Below are positions 59,000 through 64,000 of a DNA stretch of 64,000 bases, piece by piece. The notes beneath the pieces were generated by a model. The model saw only the letters and a program-made list of their open reading frames with translations. It did no database searches and was not told the origin of the DNA. Where the stretch lies: contig NZ_QJUM01000011.1 of the NCBI RefSeq assembly GCF_004327355.1, positions 1 to 64,000 of the forward strand, in the 5' to 3' direction. A program made the position numbers and the translations under genes. The DNA is from Phytopseudomonas dryadis (GTDB lineage: Bacteria > Pseudomonadota > Gammaproteobacteria > Pseudomonadales > Pseudomonadaceae). The number at the start of each line of letters is the position of its first letter. Within the stretch, counting starts at the first letter, position 1.

Positions 59000-59662
59000 A
59001 TGCCCACCCCCCGTTCCGTCGCTCGCCAGGACAAGTCACTGCCGGTGCTGAAGGCCGCCGCCTCGGTTTTCCTGGCCCATGGTTTCAGCGCCGCCACCAC
59101 GGATATGATCCAGAGAGCGGCCAAGGTCTCCAAGGCCACGGTGTACGCTTGCTTCCCCACCAAGGAGGCGTTGTTTGCAGCCGTCATCGAACGGGAATGC
59201 GCGGCCATGGCCGAGACGCTGCGCACCCTCGAGACGGCTCCCGGCGATGTCTCCAGGACGCTGACCGAGCTCGGGCTTGCCTATCTGAGGATCGTTCTCT
59301 CGCCCACCGGGCTGGCGCTGTTCCGCGTCGTCGTGGCCGAGGCGCCACGCTTTCCCGAACTGGCGCGCCGGTTCTATCTGGCGGGCCCCAAGGTCATCGC
59401 CCGGATGATCGCCGAGCGCCTCGAAGTGGCCGCGCAGGCGGATGAAATCGACGTCCAGGCGGTCGGCCTCGAGGCCGCCGCGAGCCTGTTCGTCAGCCTC
59501 CTGCGCGGCGAAGGGCAGCTGGAGTGCCTGACCCACCCGGATGCGTATCCATCGGCGGAACAACTGGACCGCTGGGTACGACGGGCCGTGACCACCTTCC
59601 TGGCGGCATTCGCCGCCAACGGCCACCCTGCTCGCACGCCACCCACGGAGGAAATGCCATGA
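59000..59662 (+). CDS. TetR/AcrR family transcriptional regulator
   Basis: A 220-aa repressor. The N-terminal TetR HTH runs residues ~15-60: VLKAAASVFLAHGFSAATTD, MIQRAAKVSKATVYACFPTK and EALFAAVIERE, with ATVYACF as recognition helix. The C-terminal half resembles the AcrR-type TetR_C domains (LTELGLAYLRIVLSPTGLALFRVVVAE). It overlaps the downstream heme-binding-type gene by 4 bp, so the two form an operon under probable autoregulation. Ligand unknown. Confidence 0.92.
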   Translation: MPTPRSVARQDKSLPVLKAAASVFLAHGFSAATTDMIQRAAKVSKATVYACFPTKEALFAAVIERECAAMAETLRTLETAPGDVSRTLTELGLAYLRIVLSPTGLALFRVVVAEAPRFPELARRFYLAGPKVIARMIAERLEVAAQADEIDVQAVGLEAAASLFVSLLRGEGQLECLTHPDAYPSAEQLDRWVRRAVTTFLAAFAANGHPARTPPTEEMP

Positions 59663-60204
59663 CCCTTGCATCACGCCATCTCTCGCCACACGTCCCTGTC
59701 GCCCCCACGCGGCGGATGCTTGCCGGCCTGCTGCTCGCACTGGCGGCAGGCGCTGTCGCGCCACTCGCCAGCGCGCAGTCGCCTTCCGCCGCAGAGGCCA
59801 TGACGCAGGTCCGCGCGGATGTCGCCCAGGCCGGGGCCCAACGTGCCATCGCGGCAGCGCTGGCCGAGGCCGAGCGCAACGGCTGGATCATCGCCGTGGC
59901 CGTGGTGGACTCGAGCGGGGAGCTGGTGGCCTTCCACAAGGCCGATGGCGCCATCGGCATCAGCCCCGCGGTGGCCATCGGCAAGGCGCGCACGGCGGCG
60001 CTGCTGCGCCAGCCCTCGAAGAATTTCGAGGACTACATCAATGGCGGGCGGCCCAGCTTCCTGTCGACCCCGGGGACGACGCCCCTGGAAGGCGGCATTC
60101 CCATTGCCGTCAACGGGCAGGTCGTGGGCGCTGTCGGCGTCAGCGGCGCACATGGCCCCAATGACTCGCAAGTGGCTCAGGCGGGTGCGAACGCCGTGCG
60201 CTGA
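59659..60204 (+). CDS. Secreted GlcG/HbpS-like protein
   Basis: A 181-aa protein of the GlcG/HbpS (DUF336) family. The signal peptide spans residues ~1-40 (RRMLAGLLLALAAGAVAPLASAQS). The conserved core contains AIAAALAEAERNGWIIAVAVVDSSGELVAFHKADGA in pieces, KARTAALLRQPS, and GGIPIAVNGQVVGAVGVSGAHG. Members bind haem or small ligands, or accompany enzymes such as glycolate oxidase. Here the context is only the coupled TetR regulator. The 293-bp spacer that follows (60205-60497) shows nothing recognisable. Confidence 0.88.
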   Translation: MTLASRHLSPHVPVAPTRRMLAGLLLALAAGAVAPLASAQSPSAAEAMTQVRADVAQAGAQRAIAAALAEAERNGWIIAVAVVDSSGELVAFHKADGAIGISPAVAIGKARTAALLRQPSKNFEDYINGGRPSFLSTPGTTPLEGGIPIAVNGQVVGAVGVSGAHGPNDSQVAQAGANAVR

Positions 60205-60497
60205 AGCATGATGCCGGCCCTTGCCCTCCTCACCCGGGAGGCGAGGCTGGCGGGTGAACCGCCATCCCAGGCGAGCCCCCCGCACGCCATGGAGAATCCT
60301 CCCGAATCCTCTGGCCTGAAGGCCGCGCTCACGGCGGCCGTATGTTTCACAGCATTTCACGCCTTGGCGCAGAAAAATCGCAGTAACGTCGGATGCGTTC
60401 GCATTGACAGCATGCCGCACGGCGGCTCGCGACAGCCGGCGCGGTCTCGTGCCTGGGTCGGTTCGGGAGCCGCCAGCCATTTCGCGAGGAAACCACC

Positions 60498-63400
60498 GTG
60501 AGCGTTACCCCCCTGAACAAACGCCTGACTGGCCAGGCAGGCGATAACGCCCTGAAATTCGAACTCTTCGTACGCAAAAGCGCGACGAGCAACGACGACA
60601 ACCGGGAAAAACCGGACCGTATCGCCACCGACAACGAGAAATGGCCAGCCGTGGACAAGACCCAGGTCGAAGCAGCCAAGGACGGCAAGATCCGTTACGA
60701 GCTGAACGGCCAGGGCGTGGTGGTCGAGCGTTCGGTCAACCCGGAGCTGTACAAGTTTCTGGTCAACCTGCACGCCCTCAACCAGTCTCCTGGACAGAAA
60801 GCTCAAGTGGTTGCAGCGATGGGCGACGAACACCTTATCGCCGACCGCAACACCGAGGTGCAGGACTGGGGCGACTACGCCCAGTTCAAGTGGCAGGGCA
60901 ACCTGGAAGACGCCGAAGTGATCACCTACATCACCGCCGACGGCGAAACCGTCAGCGTCTCCAAGGCCCTCACCCCCGAGCTGTTCGCCTCGGTGCAGCA
61001 GATCGGCCTGTCGCGCTACACACTCGAGCAGCGCGTGGCCGATGGCCGCGAGGTCGCTGGTGCCGACACCTATGTGGCCGAGCATGACATTGCCCTTTGG
61101 GGCGGCCCGGACGAGTTCGGCAATGGGGTCATCCAGTTCGAGACCAAGGACGGCAAGAAGTACGTCGTATCCCAGCACGAAAACAAGGAGATGTACGACC
61201 GTGTCGCGGGGATGTGGAGTGACCACGTCAAGGGCGGCGACGCGATCCAGGCACTTCGCGACAAGTACGATCTGCCCGACCTCGACGCTCTGGATCTGCT
61301 CGGCCAGAACAGTGGCGAGAAAGCCAACAAGGACGACGAGGATGAGATGACGGTGGTCGAGCTGGCCACCAAGAACCTGCTCGACAAGTACAAGAAGCTC
61401 ATCGACGACGGCGAGGTCGGCAAGGACAGCGACATCTACAAGCTGGTCAAGGCCATCGAGGCCAAGGCCGCCATGGAGAGCGGCCACCAGATCACCCCCT
61501 ACATAGAAGACCCGCGTGGCGGCGACACCACCTGGCGCAAGTTCGACACCGACGGCGAAACCCTGAGCGAAGAGGACATGCAGGACATCCTCGACGGCAA
61601 CTCGGTGGATAAGCTGCTCAGCGAGATGTTCACCAGCGGCGATGGCGAGAAGGACAAGATCGGCAAGGAATTCCAGGCCGAGCTGGACAGCGCCATCGAG
61701 AAGGTCAGCGGCGAAGACAAAGACAAGCTGGCGGACGAAATCTACGAAACCCTGACCAGTCTCGACTTCGTCAGATACCTGGCGGACATGAAGAAACAAG
61801 GCCTGAACAGCGAGGGCCAGGCGGAAGTCGCCCGCCTCGCTTCGAGCCTGGAACTGCTCGACCCGGAGCGCGCCCGCCAGGCTGAATCGACGCTCAAGCA
61901 GAACGGCATCCTGGTCGAGATCGACACCCTGGTCGGCGATCCCGGTGCGATTCCCGACGAATACAAGGAAATGGCCTACAAGGACATGGGCGCACTGATC
62001 AAGACCGCGCTCAAGTCCGCCGACATCCCGCGCCGGGTGCAGGAGACCATCGAGAAGTTCTACAACGAACTGCTCAACGACAAGACCAAGATGGCCGACT
62101 TCGTCGAGCTCAGCAACCAACTGAACAATGGCACCATCACCCAGGCCGAATTCGACCGGCAGATGCAGGGCAAGTACGTGCCCATGGACGTCAGCAAGGA
62201 CGACTTCGCCAAGGCCCTGGGCACCCTCAACAAATACGGCGTGCTCGGCACCATTTCCGCCTTCGGCTCACTGGGCGGCGCCATCTACATGCTCTCGGCG
62301 AAGAACGGCCAGTTGGCCGACGAGCCGCTGGAGCGCCTGGCCATCGCCAAGGACTTCATCACCTTCCTCGGTGGCGGCGCGCAGTTCGAGAAGACCGGCA
62401 TATTCGACCTGTTCACCAAAACCAACACCGCCGAGCTGCTCGGCCTGAGCAAGACCGTGCCGGAAATCTGGGGCAAGGAAAGCGCGCTCGGCAAGAAGAT
62501 CGAAGGATTCCTGCGCGACAAGGGCATCTCTGGCATTCCCGAAGCGGTGCAGGATCGCGCCAACAGCATGATCGAGCTGGGCTCATTGAACAGCGGCGGC
62601 GGCAGCGACGCACTCGACCAGGTCAGGCTCTCGGCCGAAGCGTCGGGCATCGGTTCCCTGGACGACGCCGGCAGTCGCGCCCTGCTCGACGACATCGTCA
62701 CCCGCGCCGGCGGCAACCCGCCCGAGGACTGGTCTCGCTACACCAGCCTCAACCAGATCGCCGAAGAACAGAACCTGACCATCAGCGAAGAGCACATCAA
62801 CGACGCTATCGCCGAACGCCGTGCGGCCAACAATCTGGGCGACATTCCCGACGATGCCTCGGTCAACGAGTTCGCCAGCCATCTGGACGACGCGGCCAAC
62901 CGTGCGCTGCCACCGTCCAGCGCCTCCTCCGGCTACTCCACCTACACCGACGCTCTGTCTTCGATCTACGAAGACGCCGTGGAGTATTTCGAAGAGCGCA
63001 ACATCACCCCGCCGAGCCGCGAGTCCTTCGATCGGGTGGTCAACGAACGGCTGGAAGAGTCAGGCCGCACCACGCCGGCCGGCAGCGACCCGTTCGACGG
63101 CAACCTGGAGCTCGATCGCCAATCGATCAACGAGATGTTCGAGCACGAAAACCGCACGCCTCCAGCCGCCGACGTCGTCGACGATGCCATCGAGCGGGTC
63201 AACGACTCCGTGCGCAGCAATACCTCGGTACAGGGCATCGTCGACACGCGCACCATCCAGGATACGCTGAGCACCACCGATACCCCCTCGCTCAAACCTG
63301 GCCTGGCGGCGAAAATTGGCGGCACCCTGACCAAGGTACTGGGCGTGGCCCCGGATATCCTCAGCGTGGCCGACATCGTCCTGGGCGGCTACGCGATCAA

Positions 63401-64000
63401 GGACGCCATCGCCAACAACAGCGACATGGGCAAGGCTGCCGGCGCCTTGCAGATCATCAGTGGCGTGGCGGGGACGACGGCCGGCGTGATCGGCACCGTC
63501 GGCCTGTTCGCCAGCATCGGTGCACTGGCGGGCGCCACCGGCCCACTGTTCCTGATCACCGCCGGCCTCGGGCTGATCGCCGGGATCATCGGCATCTTCG
63601 TCGACCACGAGAAGAAGCAGAAGGCCACCGACAAGGAAGGCCAGTGGTTCAAGGACCTCGCCGAACTCGGCCTGGCCCAGGAAGACTGGGGCGACAAACT
63701 GGAATACGCCCGCTACAGCTTCTACGAATACGACGGCCGCGACGCCCCAGCCGGGCAGAGCATCTACGATTACCAGAAAGAAGAGTGGGAGCATTTCAAG
63801 GACACGCCGCAGGAAGGCGGCTCATCCATCAATCGCCTCGACGACGACCTGCACATGGCCAAGTACGACAAGGCCTTCTACGAAGACAACAAGGACGTTA
63901 TCCACACCATCCGCGAACGTTGGGACGACTGGAACGGCAAGGACGCCATCGTCAGCAAGAAGGACCTGGAGAAGATCGCGGCTGGCGACGGCAGCCAGGA
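60498..64000 (+). CDS. Very large HrpK-like protein, 3' truncated by window end
   Basis: An uninterrupted frame of 1167 codons starts with GTG (VSVTPLNKRLTGQAGDNALKF), 8 bases after GAGGA, and is still open at the window end. It is acidic and Asp/Glu/Lys-rich with no signal peptide or lipobox. Long helical stretches (residues ~250-560) are followed by a Gly/Ala-rich membrane-like region near residues 950-1030 (AAGALQIISGVAGTTAGVIG; GPLFLITAGLGLIAGIIGIF). A charged C-part follows (DHEKKQKATDKEGQWFKDL). I associate this layout with proteins annotated as type III effector HrpK-domain, a putative translocator family. No secretion genes lie nearby. Assignment is tentative. Confidence 0.6.
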   Translation, partial: MSVTPLNKRLTGQAGDNALKFELFVRKSATSNDDNREKPDRIATDNEKWPAVDKTQVEAAKDGKIRYELNGQGVVVERSVNPELYKFLVNLHALNQSPGQKAQVVAAMGDEHLIADRNTEVQDWGDYAQFKWQGNLEDAEVITYITADGETVSVSKALTPELFASVQQIGLSRYTLEQRVADGREVAGADTYVAEHDIALWGGPDEFGNGVIQFETKDGKKYVVSQHENKEMYDRVAGMWSDHVKGGDAIQALRDKYDLPDLDALDLLGQNSGEKANKDDEDEMTVVELATKNLLDKYKKLIDDGEVGKDSDIYKLVKAIEAKAAMESGHQITPYIEDPRGGDTTWRKFDTDGETLSEEDMQDILDGNSVDKLLSEMFTSGDGEKDKIGKEFQAELDSAIEKVSGEDKDKLADEIYETLTSLDFVRYLADMKKQGLNSEGQAEVARLASSLELLDPERARQAESTLKQNGILVEIDTLVGDPGAIPDEYKEMAYKDMGALIKTALKSADIPRRVQETIEKFYNELLNDKTKMADFVELSNQLNNGTITQAEFDRQMQGKYVPMDVSKDDFAKALGTLNKYGVLGTISAFGSLGGAIYMLSAKNGQLADEPLERLAIAKDFITFLGGGAQFEKTGIFDLFTKTNTAELLGLSKTVPEIWGKESALGKKIEGFLRDKGISGIPEAVQDRANSMIELGSLNSGGGSDALDQVRLSAEASGIGSLDDAGSRALLDDIVTRAGGNPPEDWSRYTSLNQIAEEQNLTISEEHINDAIAERRAANNLGDIPDDASVNEFASHLDDAANRALPPSSASSGYSTYTDALSSIYEDAVEYFEERNITPPSRESFDRVVNERLEESGRTTPAGSDPFDGNLELDRQSINEMFEHENRTPPAADVVDDAIERVNDSVRSNTSVQGIVDTRTIQDTLSTTDTPSLKPGLAAKIGGTLTKVLGVAPDILSVADIVLGGYAIKDAIANNSDMGKAAGALQIISGVAGTTAGVIGTVGLFASIGALAGATGPLFLITAGLGLIAGIIGIFVDHEKKQKATDKEGQWFKDLAELGLAQEDWGDKLEYARYSFYEYDGRDAPAGQSIYDYQKEEWEHFKDTPQEGGSSINRLDDDLHMAKYDKAFYEDNKDVIHTIRERWDDWNGKDAIVSKKDLEKIAAGDGSQ

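Noticed and set aside
60357..62120. A 587-aa minus-strand open frame opposite the HrpK-like gene
   Set aside because: The plus frame is open for 1167 codons with a good ribosome-binding site and a varied, protein-like composition. The minus frame is its antisense.

Overview
The window is chromosomal DNA of a Pseudomonas. GC is high, and the gene sets match those I know from the P. aeruginosa lineage. Three blocks are syntenic with P. aeruginosa genes as I recall them: hemB-ppk / LysE / yheS, then ubiE-ubiJ-ubiB-hisI-hisE-tatABC-rsmE, then the glycine-betaine/sarcosine block glyA-soxBDAG-purU-fdhA with ltaA and gbcAB. Species is not determinable here. The abundance of short palindromic and REP-like repeats suggests a mendocina/oleovorans/alcaligenes-type relative rather than P. 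aeruginosa itself (inference).

Layout. 1-12.9 kb is housekeeping: rlmJ, an acyl-CoA dehydrogenase, ppk1 and hemB, a DedA protein, elbB, a YaiI protein, a LysE exporter, a small MscS channel, an ABC-F ATPase and a TIGR02444 protein. 12.98-20.8 kb is a type I secretion cassette on the minus strand: HlyB-type ABC exporter, HlyD adaptor, a small AT-rich membrane ORF, and a 1222-aa RTX protein. The RTX protein carries a FrpC-like self-processing module and an internal 546-bp tandem duplication. 21.3-29 kb is the conserved PHA-system/ubiquinone/histidine/Tat block followed by an acyltransferase. 29-35.1 kb is a polyamine-type ABC importer with a DmpA-family beta-peptidyl aminopeptidase and a divergent RpiR regulator. 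35.6-39.7 kb is a DctPQM TRAP importer followed by a glutamate-semialdehyde-aminotransferase-like class III transaminase. 40-41.4 kb holds a LysR regulator and a VOC protein. 41.6-58.7 kb is the choline/glycine betaine to glycine to serine route. 59-60.2 kb is a TetR regulator with two palindromic operators and a secreted GlcG/HbpS-like protein. From 60.5 kb a very large HrpK-like protein runs off the end.

How it works together. GbcAB demethylates glycine betaine to dimethylglycine. The dimethylglycine dehydrogenase genes are not in this window. SoxBDAG converts sarcosine to glycine, feeding one-carbon units to tetrahydrofolate. GlyA turns glycine into serine. PurU and FdhA deal with formyl-THF and formaldehyde. 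LtaA cleaves threonine-type hydroxy amino acids to glycine. A 13-bp word is shared between the glyA and gbcA/gbcB upstream regions and may mark a common regulator site.

Most gaps are filled with repeats. These are two inverted-repeat families about 70-90 bp long, a shorter GTAGGATGGGTG palindrome, heptanucleotide tandem repeats, a five-copy ~150-bp minisatellite inside the sox operon, and a 1.18-kb convergent gap holding 41-bp repeats with embedded DnaA boxes. No tRNA, rRNA, CRISPR array, insertion sequence or prophage was recognised.
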